From an uncultured Verrucomicrobiales bacterium (GTDB taxonomy: Bacteria; Verrucomicrobiota; Verrucomicrobiia; Verrucomicrobiales; Akkermansiaceae), in the NCBI GenBank assembly GCA_937928735.1, contig CALFVF010000012.1, positions 1 to 64,000 on the forward strand: 64,000 nucleotides of DNA. Direction: 5' to 3'. Under the pieces are notes generated by a model. The model had not been told where the DNA came from. It saw only the letters and a program-made list of their open reading frames with translations, and ran no database searches. A program made the position numbers and the translations under genes. Below, in pieces: positions 7,884-15,880 of the stretch; within the stretch, counting starts at the first letter, position 1, and every line of letters starts with the position of its first letter.

Positions 7884-8464
7884 CCTCGGTGACGAATAGA
7901 ATGTAGCTGTTTGATACTCTCTATCGTGTAGTGGTGGGCGGAGAAGAGAGTGATGGCAGCGGTCAATAGCACGGGATAAATTGGCGAGAAGGGGACGACT
8001 TTGAGCATCACCCAGCCCAGCGTGAACATCTGAGCGATCGTACATACTTTACCGATCCAGTGAGTGTGAATGGCGACGCTACCATTGAGCTTGAGAATCA
8101 TAGCAATGCCAATACCCATGCTAATATCTCGCAGCACCACCATAGAGGCGAACCACACCGGAAGCTGCCAGCCATGTTCTCCCCAGGGGACTTGAGAAAG
8201 TACCACGAGAGCCACGAGCATAAGTACCTTGTCAGCGAGAGGGTCGAGAATCGCACCCAGTCTAGTAGGACTATTGGTGCGGCGCGCCACATAGCCATCG
8301 AGAGCATCACCCGCAGCTGTGAGGATAAAGAAGCAGAGTGCCCACCAGCGAAGACTCTCCACGGGATTCCCCGCCAAGACACTCTCACCATATTGCCACG
8401 CTAGGGTGCCATAGATAGGAATGAAAATGAGGCGAATAATCGTGATGAGATTGGCCAGTGTCAC
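7877..8464 (-). CDS. pgsA: CDP-alcohol phosphatidyltransferase (PgsA-like)
   Basis: This membrane enzyme joins CDP-diacylglycerol to an alcohol, most likely glycerol-3-phosphate in phosphatidylglycerol synthesis. The full CDP-OH motif D-x2-DG-x2-AR-x8-G-x3-D-x3-D spans residues 53-78. Transmembrane segments flank it: residues 5-24 and 40-54, then several from 80 on. The GTG start gives a typical PgsA N-terminus (NLITIIRLIFIPIY). Length is 195. Its TAA stop and last residue lie inside the family-2 element, so the C-terminal end was probably reset by that insertion. PgsA versus another alcohol specificity is inferred. Confidence 0.85.
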   Translation of the reverse strand: MTLANLITIIRLIFIPIYGTLAWQYGESVLAGNPVESLRWWALCFFILTAAGDALDGYVARRTNSPTRLGAILDPLADKVLMLVALVVLSQVPWGEHGWQLPVWFASMVVLRDISMGIGIAMILKLNGSVAIHTHWIGKVCTIAQMFTLGWVMLKVVPFSPIYPVLLTAAITLFSAHHYTIESIKQLHSIRHRGT

Positions 8465-8609
8465 GCACTAGACATGCGATGAATGAGCCACATAGAAAAG
8501 TAAAATGAGCACTAGGTGGGGACAAAACACAGGTACGCAGAAATCCCAGCGCACGAATCCCTCTGCCAAGACTTGCATGCCGCTCGAAACAAGGCTAAGG
8601 GATACATCC

Positions 8610-9908
8610 ATGAAAGTACTCAGTCATAAGGATTCTAGCTATTTAGAGTTTGTCCGCACACTGGATCGCCGAGCGATTCCCGCGAAGCACCTTCGTGAGA
8701 GTGTCGCCAGTATCGTGGCTGATGTGGAAACACGCGGTGAGGCTGCAGTATTTGACTACACAGAGAAATTTGACGGCGTGCGGCTAAACGCTCAGACCAT
8801 GCGTGTGAGTGTGGAAGAGATCCAAAATGCGCGCAATGTCGTGGAAGACTCCGTGAAGCAAGCGATCGAGGAAACGCGCTGTAATGTGCATGAATTTGCC
8901 CTGCACTCACTCAGACAAGACTGGCAGGCGCACAATCGCCAAGGGGTTGAGGTCGGAGAGCGCTTTGTCCCCTATGATCGAGTAGGCTGCTATATCCCTG
9001 GCGGGAAAGCACCCCTTGTCTCCACAGCCCTTATGACAGCTGCATTTGCGCAGGCCGCAGGGGTCGAGCAGATTGTTGCCGCCACACCCGTGGGCGTGAA
9101 TGGAGAGGTGAATCCGAACTTACTCTATGCCCTCGTGGAATCAGGGGCGACAGAGATTATTAAATTCGGCGGAGCTCAGGCCATCGCTGCGATGGCGCTC
9201 GGCACAGACTCCCTCGAACCTGTGGAGAAACTCTTTGGCCCGGGCAATAGCTATGTCGTTGAGGCGAAGCGCCAGCTCGTAGGAGCCGTGTCTATTGACC
9301 TCTTACCTGGGCCCAGTGAGGTGCTGGTAATCGCGGACGACTCTGCGAATGCCACCTTTATCGCGGCCGATTTATTAGCGCAGGCCGAGCATGGTGGAGA
9401 TAGTGTCGTCGGGTTTCTCACGGACTCACAAGACCTACTAGATCAAGTTCAGTTAGAAATTCAAAAACAACTCAAGACACTCTCTCGGGCAGAGTATCTC
9501 ATTCCCGTGTTAGAAAAGGGGACATTTGCTCTGTTCGTGGAAGATTTAGAAAGTGCTCTGACTATCTGCAATGAATTTGCGCCAGAGCACCTATGTCTGA
9601 TTGTTAGGGAAGAAGAGAAGTGGCTGAAGAAGGTGCGTACAGCAGGTGCCATTTACGTGGGGAATTACGCAGCTGTCGCTGTAGGGGATTTCTTAGCAGG
9701 GCCCAGCCACACACTCCCTACAGGAGGTTCTGGGAAATCATTCTCAGGAATTCGCGCGGATCAATTCCAGCGCCGCACCAGCATAGTACGCATGGATCAG
9801 CAGTCCGTGCGACTTTCTGAACCATTCGTGAAAGAATTCGCCCGAGTCGAGGGACTCGACGCACACGGACAGAGTGTGACGATTCGTGCCGAGTGGAGTG
9901 AGGAGTAA
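8610..9908 (+). CDS. hisD: Histidinol dehydrogenase
   Basis: HisD catalyses the last two oxidations of histidine synthesis, L-histidinol to L-histidine, using NAD and Zn. I chose ATG 8610 because it follows an AAGGCTAAGGG ribosome binding site and gives 432 residues, as in E. coli (434). A start at 8505 would add 35 non-conserved residues. Family signatures are present: CYIPGGKAPLVSTALMTA, GGAQAIAAMALGT, GPGNSYVVEAKR, LPGPSEVLVIAD, AEHGGD (metal and catalytic residues) and GPSHTLPTGG. No other his gene is in the window. It ends 11 bp from the convergent FHA gene. Confidence 0.96.
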   Translation: MKVLSHKDSSYLEFVRTLDRRAIPAKHLRESVASIVADVETRGEAAVFDYTEKFDGVRLNAQTMRVSVEEIQNARNVVEDSVKQAIEETRCNVHEFALHSLRQDWQAHNRQGVEVGERFVPYDRVGCYIPGGKAPLVSTALMTAAFAQAAGVEQIVAATPVGVNGEVNPNLLYALVESGATEIIKFGGAQAIAAMALGTDSLEPVEKLFGPGNSYVVEAKRQLVGAVSIDLLPGPSEVLVIADDSANATFIAADLLAQAEHGGDSVVGFLTDSQDLLDQVQLEIQKQLKTLSRAEYLIPVLEKGTFALFVEDLESALTICNEFAPEHLCLIVREEEKWLKKVRTAGAIYVGNYAAVAVGDFLAGPSHTLPTGGSGKSFSGIRADQFQRRTSIVRMDQQSVRLSEPFVKEFARVEGLDAHGQSVTIRAEWSEE

Positions 9909-9919
9909 GTAATAGCGAC

Positions 9920-10546
9920 TTACTTACCAAAAGCCTCTAGCAGCTTCTCGTGGAGCATGGAGTCATTGTCCATATAGTGGCGCACGCTCATACCCAGAAA
10001 GATGGCGACGATACCCAGAATAAGAAAAAGCAGAGGATTTGTGCCGACTCGTTTTACCTGTATCACTGGCTGCTGATTTGGTGGTAGGGCGTTTGTCGGG
10101 ACTGGTTCACTCGCTGGTGCTTGCGCGGGTTGAGGGGGACTTGGCGGGGAGGGTTTGGACGGCGCTGCTTCCTCACTGTGGCTCTTATCGGGAAAGGAGG
10201 GGCGCTGGCGTGATTGGAAGTCTCCTTCGTCATCGAGTTCTTCACGCTCTTCTTCTGTGAGTTGGAACTCTAGAGCCACATCACCGATCGAGGCCTCTGT
10301 TCCATCAAAGAGGTCGATGATTTGGAACTTTGTGCCGTCCTGTTTGAGCCCATTGGTCGAGTCTAAGTCTTCGAGGATGTAGCCACCTTTGACACGCCTG
10401 ATTTCACAGTGGAGGGATGAGATAGAGCCGCAAGAGAGTTTGACATCATTGTCTAAGGCGCGGCCGATTTTAATAATCTCTCTCTCGAGTTTGAGACGAT
10501 AGGGCTGTGGTGCTTCCCCTTTTTCTGTGACGGTGACTCTGGGCAT
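9920..10546 (-). CDS. FHA-domain membrane-anchored protein
   Basis: The 208-residue protein has an N-terminal forkhead-associated (FHA) domain at about 20-95, with the conserved IGRALDNDV, SISSLHCEIRR and DSTNGLKQDG motifs that bind phosphothreonine. A Glu/Asp-rich and then Pro/Ser/Ala-rich linker (95-165) leads to one transmembrane helix at about 171-188 and a short tail. The FHA domain should face the cytoplasm, tethered by a C-terminal anchor. No kinase or phosphatase is next to it, so its partner is unknown. It is divergent from the fatty-acid hydroxylase gene, with 260 bp between them. Confidence 0.85.
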   Translation of the reverse strand: MPRVTVTEKGEAPQPYRLKLEREIIKIGRALDNDVKLSCGSISSLHCEIRRVKGGYILEDLDSTNGLKQDGTKFQIIDLFDGTEASIGDVALEFQLTEEEREELDDEGDFQSRQRPSFPDKSHSEEAAPSKPSPPSPPQPAQAPASEPVPTNALPPNQQPVIQVKRVGTNPLLFLILGIVAIFLGMSVRHYMDNDSMLHEKLLEAFGK

Positions 10547-10806
10547 AAGAACTTGAAAAGTTTTATGAGTCTAAAAATTCATGTGGCTTTAAGCAACGAA
10601 AATCTCGAGAACTTAGAGACTTGCGTTGCTAGGACTCAGTGTAGCACAGCGCTCAATAATGATCCCATGATACGATACAAATCAGAAGCTTATGATCCAT
10701 AAAAGCTTCTCTCATGTGTCTTAGCACCTTTCTATAAAACGACTATTTGAACTGACAACGATTCGCGCGGGGGAATAGCCAAGTCAGCCCAGACCTCGAA
10801 ACAAGT

Positions 10807-11697
10807 ATGCCCGATACGCTCTCCATCATCAAAGATGCCTATACTAGTTATGCAGAGTATCTGTGGCGCGAAATCACGAATCCAAGCTGGAATAACTATG
10901 TATACTGGCTTATGGGGATTTCCCTTTTCTTCTTTATTTTAGAGATTCTGCGACCTTGGAGAGAAGATCAGCCGCGATTTAGAAAGGACTTTTGGTTGGA
11001 TGCCTTCTACATGGTTTTTAATTTCTTCCTCTTTTCACTGATCATTTACAATGCGGCTTCGGAGGTTATCGTTACTTGGTTTCGTGAGGGTCTAGCGTAC
11101 TTTGGAATCGATAACCTTGTTGCCATCGAGATTGGAAGTTGGCCGATATGGGGGCAGCTACTTGTGCTGTTTCTTGTTCGAGACTTTGTGCATTGGAACG
11201 TGCATCGCATGCTTCACCGCGTGCCTTGGCTCTGGGAATTTCATAAAGTCCACCATTCTGTGGAACAGATGGGCTTTGCCGCTCATCTGCGCTTTCACTG
11301 GATGGAAAATGTCGTCTATCGAGTTCTTGAATACCTTCCACTAGCTCTGATCGGCTTTGGGATTCAGGAGTTCTTTCTTGTCCATGCTTTCACAACCTTG
11401 GTGGGGCATTTTAATCACTCAAATTTACGTGTTCCCTTGGGTCCACTGAAATATGTTTTTAACAATCCTCAAATGCATATTTGGCATCACGCGAAGAAGA
11501 TGCCCAAAGAGCACCTGTATGGTATGAACTATGGCCTGACTCTAAGTATCTGGGACTATCTCTTTGGCACTGCCTGTATCCCGCACGATGGGAAGGATAT
11601 CCCTCTGGGTTTCACAGGGGTGAAGACGTTTCCAAAAACCTTCATTGGCCAGAGTCTTCACGGTTTTAGAAGAAAGCGAAAAAAGAAAGACGTATGA
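10807..11697 (+). CDS. Fatty acid hydroxylase / sterol desaturase superfamily protein
   Basis: This integral membrane di-iron oxygenase (296 residues) has the histidine boxes of the family: HWNVHRMLH, then HKVHHS, HFNHSN and HIWHHAKK. Hydrophobic segments lie at about 30-50, 60-85, 115-135 and 180-200. Family members hydroxylate or desaturate lipids such as fatty acids, sterols or carotenoids; the substrate is not evident. A basic tail ends the protein. A family-2 element starts directly after the TGA stop. The gene appears monocistronic. Confidence 0.85.
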   Translation: MPDTLSIIKDAYTSYAEYLWREITNPSWNNYVYWLMGISLFFFILEILRPWREDQPRFRKDFWLDAFYMVFNFFLFSLIIYNAASEVIVTWFREGLAYFGIDNLVAIEIGSWPIWGQLLVLFLVRDFVHWNVHRMLHRVPWLWEFHKVHHSVEQMGFAAHLRFHWMENVVYRVLEYLPLALIGFGIQEFFLVHAFTTLVGHFNHSNLRVPLGPLKYVFNNPQMHIWHHAKKMPKEHLYGMNYGLTLSIWDYLFGTACIPHDGKDIPLGFTGVKTFPKTFIGQSLHGFRRKRKKKDV

Positions 11698-11858
11698 AGG
11701 GCACCTCTGAAAACCTCATTTCTGAAAATACCACCAGATTGCTCCATCTCTGCGTTGTCCACAATCCTTATGAATGCATTCAAAAGTGATCGTGTTTGCC
11801 TTGATCTGAAACAATCTAACGGCATTTTTTACCTAAAGCAGGTTTCCAGAGATGCCTA
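11698..11858. mobile_element. MITE-like element family 2, copy 2
   Basis: This 161-bp copy matches the element at 7711-7883 over its whole interior. Its ends are AGGGCACCTCTG at the left and CAGAGATGCCT at the right, an imperfect inverted repeat of about 20 bp. It starts at the base after the stop codon of the fatty-acid hydroxylase gene. Flanks differ (ATGA and AACC), so no target duplication is visible here. It is non-coding. Confidence 0.82.
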
Positions 11859-11982
11859 ACCCTGAGCTGACAGTAATCAAATAGTCGAGTGCATAAGTGA
11901 CCCTCAGTAGTGACCCTCAGCAATGATTCCATGTTCTAGTGATTGCGTGTTTGCTGCCAACTGACAGCGTCTATGACTATGG

Positions 11983-12111
11983 TCAGCAGAAGGTAGGTTG
12001 GGACGATGCAGCTGGCTGCCCATTCCCTTTCATCGCTTGAGAGGCAGAATAGACTAAGGTAAGGCTGAGTGCTGCCACAGCGAGGGTGATGAGGAAGTTC
12101 TTGAGGGTCAT
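11983..12111 (-). CDS. Possible small exported or membrane peptide (42 aa)
   Basis: ATG at 12111 to TGA at 11983 encodes 42 residues: MTLKN, a hydrophobic stretch to about residue 21 (FLITLAVAALSLTLVYSA), then a polar tail ending in Cys. It resembles a bare signal peptide or a one-helix membrane peptide. No Shine-Dalgarno sequence precedes the ATG, but several safe genes here also lack one. It lies in an otherwise empty 360-bp gap between the family-2 element and crcB. Conservation would be needed to confirm it. Confidence 0.35.
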   Translation of the reverse strand: MTLKNFLITLAVAALSLTLVYSASQAMKGNGQPAASSQPTFC

Positions 12112-12217
12112 AGTGATTTAGATGTTATGAGAAGGTGCTTCAGATAAGACTGGGAGCAAGTGGTTTTTTGGGAGTTATTTCTACAAATAGTACGAAATCG
12201 TTTCTCTTTTACTTCGC

Positions 12218-12580
12218 TTAAGTACTACGGCCTAACTTGTAGCCGAGATAGCTCGCTGCTAACCCACCGAGAACGGAGGCTAGAATATAGACACAGGCGA
12301 GGGTGATTTGCTGAGACTCGATGAGCTTTTGAGAATCAAGGGCGAAGGTCGAAAACGTGGTGAATCCGCCGAGGAATCCTGTTGTGAGGAGAGGAGGGAG
12401 CCAGCTTATTTGAGTGCTTTTCCCCCAGCCGTGGAGCCAACCAATCAGAAAACAGCCCAGAATATTGCAGAGAAAGATCGCCAAGGGGAATTTCCCCGCA
12501 GGAGCAGGAAGAGCACTGGACAGGGCAAACCGAGCCATAGCACCTAAGCCTCCTCCTAGAAAAACGTAGAATAAGTGCAT
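12218..12580 (-). CDS. crcB: Fluoride channel CrcB/Fluc
   Basis: Fluc proteins are dual-topology dimers that export fluoride passively. The 120-residue length, four hydrophobic helices and conserved motifs support the call: GGGLGAMARF near the start, CNILGCFLIG (the Asn of the pore) and TTGFLGGFTTFSTF near residues 66-79, with the phenylalanine box. It lies 46 bp downstream of the metal-importer permease on the same strand and could be its last cistron. No fluoride riboswitch consensus is seen in that short gap. Confidence 0.95.
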   Translation of the reverse strand: MHLFYVFLGGGLGAMARFALSSALPAPAGKFPLAIFLCNILGCFLIGWLHGWGKSTQISWLPPLLTTGFLGGFTTFSTFALDSQKLIESQQITLACVYILASVLGGLAASYLGYKLGRST

Positions 12581-12626
12581 AGGTCAGTGTGAGATAGAAA
12601 TCTGGGTGAGATAAGTCCGCACGGTC

Positions 12627-13481
12627 TTAGTCCGTCGTGTGGCGTTTCAGCAAGATACCGTGCCGTGGACTTAGCAGGAAGGAGAGAATAAAGACAGTAC
12701 CCAGAGTAAAGACAATCGCGGGACCAGGCTGAACATCGATAGCAACTGAGAGGATGACCCCAAACACACCAGCAAGAGCGCCAATGATCCCACCACCCCA
12801 GAAGATCAGAGCCGTTTTATCCGTGTAGAGTAGCATAGTGGCTGCGGGGGCGACGAGTAAACCAACAGAGAGCACACAGCCTACAGCTTGAAGAGAGGCG
12901 ACAAGCATTAGTACGAGTAGGAGGAAAGAAAGATACTGCATCAAGCGCGTAGGCACTCCCTGTGCGGCCGCGACATTAGGCTCAAAGAGTGTGAGTAAGA
13001 GAGGGCGCATGAAGAGGATACAGGCAGCGAGAGTGAAGGCGCTAATGAGAAAGGCGATCTTAAGATCTGAGTCACTCACAAAGGTGATTTCACCAAAGAG
13101 CCATTCGTGTAAATCCACAGACACAGGCAAGAAGGGGAGCAGGGCGATCCCCCCTGCAAAAGCAGACGTGTAGAGAATGGCGAGGGCGGTCGCTTGGGGG
13201 ATACGGGAATTACGCCCCACCAGTACCGAGCTGAGACCAACTAACAGACAGGCAAAGAGTGCCCCCATAAAGGCATTGAGTTGGGAGAGATGCCCTGTGA
13301 AATACACTGCAATGGCAATACCCGGCAGCATGGTGTGAGAGAGCGCAGATACGGAGAGAGCATTTCGCCGAAGATTCACAAAACCACTAAAAAAACCATT
13401 GGCAAAGCCAATCAAGACCGCAGCTAGGAGTGCGCGCTGGAGAAAGCTCTGTTCGCGGATGAGCTCAAAGACTTCACTCAT
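12627..13481 (-). CDS. Zinc/manganese-type ABC importer permease
   Basis: This 284-residue ABC-3 family permease (ZnuB/MntB/TroC type) has seven to nine hydrophobic helices, with the family pattern SALSHTMLPGIAIAVY near residues 45-62 and a cytoplasmic-loop region LMQYLSFLLL. The ATP-binding gene overlaps its start by four bases. Zn and Mn importers cannot be separated from the permease alone. The periplasmic binding protein is absent from this locus. Confidence 0.88.
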   Translation of the reverse strand: MSEVFELIREQSFLQRALLAAVLIGFANGFFSGFVNLRRNALSVSALSHTMLPGIAIAVYFTGHLSQLNAFMGALFACLLVGLSSVLVGRNSRIPQATALAILYTSAFAGGIALLPFLPVSVDLHEWLFGEITFVSDSDLKIAFLISAFTLAACILFMRPLLLTLFEPNVAAAQGVPTRLMQYLSFLLLVLMLVASLQAVGCVLSVGLLVAPAATMLLYTDKTALIFWGGGIIGALAGVFGVILSVAIDVQPGPAIVFTLGTVFILSFLLSPRHGILLKRHTTD

Positions 13482-14230
13482 GCGTTAAAACAAGATTCGA
13501 TGTTAGGCTCCGTGAGGAGTTCTTCAGTTGGGCCGAACCCATAGCCCCGCTGATTCAGCAGAAGTGTCTGATTAAAGATTTCAGAGGCATTGGAGAGATC
13601 GTGGTGAGAGGCAATAATGAGTCTGCCTTCCTCTGCGAGAGAGAGAATGGTTTTTTCTAACATAGCTGCTGCTGTACGGTCTAGTCCTGTGAAAGGCTCA
13701 TCAAGGAGGAGGACGTGTGCCTCCTGACAAATCGCTCTGCCGAGGAAAGCGCGCTGCTGCTGACCACCTGAGAGCTCGCGAATCTGGCGCTCAGAGAGAT
13801 CAGTGAGCTCTAAGTGCTCTAGTGTTTGATCCACGGCAGCGTGATCGACTTTAGAGAATCGTGAGAACATACCCGTTTGTGGGTAGCGTCCCATTTCCAC
13901 CAGACCTCTCACTGTGATCGGGAAGTTCCAGTCGACTTCTTCTCGCTGGGGTAAGTAGGCGAACTCGCGCGACCACTTAGTGATGCGGGAGCCACGCCAG
14001 CTCAGTGAGCCTTTTGTGTACTTGGTGAGACCCGCAATGGTCTTTAGCAGAGTGGATTTACCGGCACCATTTGGCCCTATCAGAGCGACTCGGTTCCCAC
14101 AGGAGGTAGAAAAGGAAATGTCCTTGAGGGCAGAAACTTGGCGATAGCCAACACTCAGAGAGTCCACCACTAATTCGTGATGTTGCGAATGGTGTGCACA
14201 GCACTCGTGATCGCTATGAAGTTCTGACAT
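13478..14230 (-). CDS. Zinc/manganese-type ABC importer ATPase
   Basis: This 250-residue ATPase belongs to the ZnuC/MntA group. Walker A GPNGAGKS is at 52-59, signature LSGGQQQR at 153-160 and Walker B VLLLDEP near 173-179, followed by the switch His in IIASHHD. A striking N-terminal leader, HSDHECCAHHSQHHE, has six His and two Cys in the first 19 residues and probably binds metal. The stop overlaps the permease start. The upstream anchored His/Asp-rich protein, 21 bp away, is likely co-transcribed. Confidence 0.9.
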   Translation of the reverse strand: MSELHSDHECCAHHSQHHELVVDSLSVGYRQVSALKDISFSTSCGNRVALIGPNGAGKSTLLKTIAGLTKYTKGSLSWRGSRITKWSREFAYLPQREEVDWNFPITVRGLVEMGRYPQTGMFSRFSKVDHAAVDQTLEHLELTDLSERQIRELSGGQQQRAFLGRAICQEAHVLLLDEPFTGLDRTAAAMLEKTILSLAEEGRLIIASHHDLSNASEIFNQTLLLNQRGYGFGPTEELLTEPNIESCFNA

Positions 14231-14251
14231 GAGTGTGCAGAGTACGTCAGC

Positions 14252-14725
14252 TTACCACTCTACCACAACAACATCTTGGATATTATCATCACTTCTGAGG
14301 TAAACATTCTTTTGTGCATGGTTTTGTGGTGCGAGTTCGAGTTCTACAAAGTTCTGCTCACTAGGCGTCTTCCAGTTCACCTCGACAAGAAACTCAGCAC
14401 TATGGCCTTGGATATTGGTGGCTACAGCGTCTGAGTAGACTTGGGTGTTTAGATCTTTTCTCTCCGCGATGATGCGTTCCCCCTGTTTCACAGTGACAGA
14501 CTCAGGGATACTGGAGAAATACATGGTTAATTGAGTCGGCAGAGATGTGTCATCGTGGTCACCGTGATCGTCTGAGCCATTCTCTGAGGAAGCAGCTTCG
14601 GCAGCCTTCTCAGCTTCGACTTCAAATAACTGATCAGCATCAATCATGATGCCTTTCATGGTAAAATAGAGACCGCCAAAGATACAGGCTATCACGCCAA
14701 GACCGACTAGTGGGGAAGCTTTCAT
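14252..14725 (-). CDS. Membrane-anchored His/Asp-rich protein with metal-importer genes
   Basis: ATG 14725 gives 157 residues; an upstream TTG would add 12 poorly supported residues. The N-terminal helix (residues 4-24, GLGVIACIFGGLYFTMKGI) anchors the protein. An Ala/Glu-rich helix follows, then an acidic His cluster, DDHGDHDD (about 56-63), and a roughly 95-residue domain with the look of a beta-sandwich. I do not recognise a named family. It lies directly upstream of the metal ABC importer genes and may pass metal ions to them in the periplasm; this rests on context and the His/Asp cluster. Confidence 0.7.
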   Translation of the reverse strand: MKASPLVGLGVIACIFGGLYFTMKGIMIDADQLFEVEAEKAAEAASSENGSDDHGDHDDTSLPTQLTMYFSSIPESVTVKQGERIIAERKDLNTQVYSDAVATNIQGHSAEFLVEVNWKTPSEQNFVELELAPQNHAQKNVYLRSDDNIQDVVVVEW

Positions 14726-14870
14726 AGGGGGTGTTATTGTCGAAATGGCATTGTATTGCAAGCCTTTTGCATGATGCTTGCATGGGCATTAATAGAGGAG
14801 CTAGACCAGTGACATGCGGTTGAGGATATGCCGTTTATCGTAGTAAAGAGAAGGTGAGCTAAAGGACTGA

Positions 14871-14936
14871 GAAGAGAGAGCCTCGAAGTCCTATTTGGAA
14901 GCCAAATCCTCTCTTGCTCAATCTAGAAGATTGAGC
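14871..14936 (+). promoter_or_regulatory. Structured leader upstream of trhO
   Basis: Two perfect hairpins lie just before the trhO ATG at 14948. ATTTGG/CCAAAT (14893-14907, loop AAG) can be enclosed by an outer AAGAGAG/CTCTCTT pairing. GCTCAATCT/AGATTGAGC (14916-14936, loop AGA) ends 11 bases before the ATG and would cover the ribosome-binding region. No T run follows, so this is not a normal terminator. It could control translation; no known riboswitch class is recognised. Confidence 0.4.
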
Positions 14937-14947
14937 TACTGAGCTGT

Positions 14948-15868
14948 ATGAGTGATTCTATGAGTGGTTCGCCCCAGCAAGCACCCTACCAAGTCCTACT
15001 CTACTATTTCTACACGGAGATAGAAGATCCAGAGACCTATAGAAAAGAGCATCTAGCTCTCTGCGAGGGTTTAGGGCTCAAGGGGCGTATTCTGATCTCT
15101 CAAGAAGGCATTAATGGCACAGTCTCTGGCGAAACAGCATCTTGTCAGGCCTACCAAGACGCGCTGCGCGCTGATCCACGTACTGCGAATATGGAGTGGA
15201 AAGTCGATCCAGAGCAGGGGCACGTCTTTCCGAAACTATCGATAAAAGTTCGCTCAGAAGTCGTCACACTAGGACTCGGGGAAGAGGACTTTTCACCCAC
15301 CGAGAGTACGGGCAAGCACCTCAGCCCCGAAGAATGGCGAGAAGCCATGAAAGACCCCAATGCCGTGATCATTGATGCTCGCAATGACTATGAGTGGAAG
15401 GTGGGGCATTTTAAAAACGCGATCTTACCTCCTCTGCGCAATTTCCGTGAATTTCCCCACTGGATCCGCGAGAACCGTGACCAGTTAGAAGGAAAGAAAA
15501 TCCTCACCTACTGCACGGGGGGAATTCGCTGTGAGAAATTCAGCGGGTTTCTACTCAAAGAAGGCTTTGAAGACGTGAATCAGCTGCACGGTGGAATCGT
15601 GACCTACGGGAAAAACGAGACGACTCGAGGAGAAGACTTTGATGGCGAATGCTATGTCTTTGACTCGAGAGTGAAAGTCCCTGTCAATACAGCGAATCCA
15701 GAAGTCGTCGGGCGCTGTGTCCACTGTGAGATGCGGACTGAGCGCTACGTGAACTGTGCCGAAAAGCACGACTGCAATGAACAACACTTCTGCTGTGAGA
15801 GCTGTGCCACTGAGCACCACGGCTGCTGCTCAAGCACCTGCGAAGAAGTGGTGATAGCTAAGCTGTAG
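14948..15868 (+). CDS. trhO: tRNA uridine(34) hydroxylase TrhO (YceA, rhodanese)
   Basis: TrhO hydroxylates uridine 34 of certain tRNAs in an oxygen-dependent route to 5-hydroxyuridine. The 306-residue product has the N-terminal UPF0176 domain with KGRILISQEGINGTVSG and a rhodanese domain with active-site Cys near 189 (TYCTGGIRCEK). The C-terminal Cys/His cluster (about residues 256-300) contains the pairs CVHC, CCESC and CCSSTC and probably binds zinc. Length and order match the family. The start is ATG 14948; ATG 14960 is also possible. Confidence 0.93.
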   Translation: MSDSMSGSPQQAPYQVLLYYFYTEIEDPETYRKEHLALCEGLGLKGRILISQEGINGTVSGETASCQAYQDALRADPRTANMEWKVDPEQGHVFPKLSIKVRSEVVTLGLGEEDFSPTESTGKHLSPEEWREAMKDPNAVIIDARNDYEWKVGHFKNAILPPLRNFREFPHWIRENRDQLEGKKILTYCTGGIRCEKFSGFLLKEGFEDVNQLHGGIVTYGKNETTRGEDFDGECYVFDSRVKVPVNTANPEVVGRCVHCEMRTERYVNCAEKHDCNEQHFCCESCATEHHGCCSSTCEEVVIAKL

Positions 15869-15880
15869 ACTGAGCTCATA

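Noticed and set aside
7648-7899. 83-codon frame on the plus strand
   Set aside because: Most of it is the family-2 mobile element, and it overlaps the end of the minus-strand pgsA gene. No protein features.
12581-12626. Fluoride riboswitch before crcB
   Set aside because: The 46-bp gap has no match to the conserved riboswitch core.
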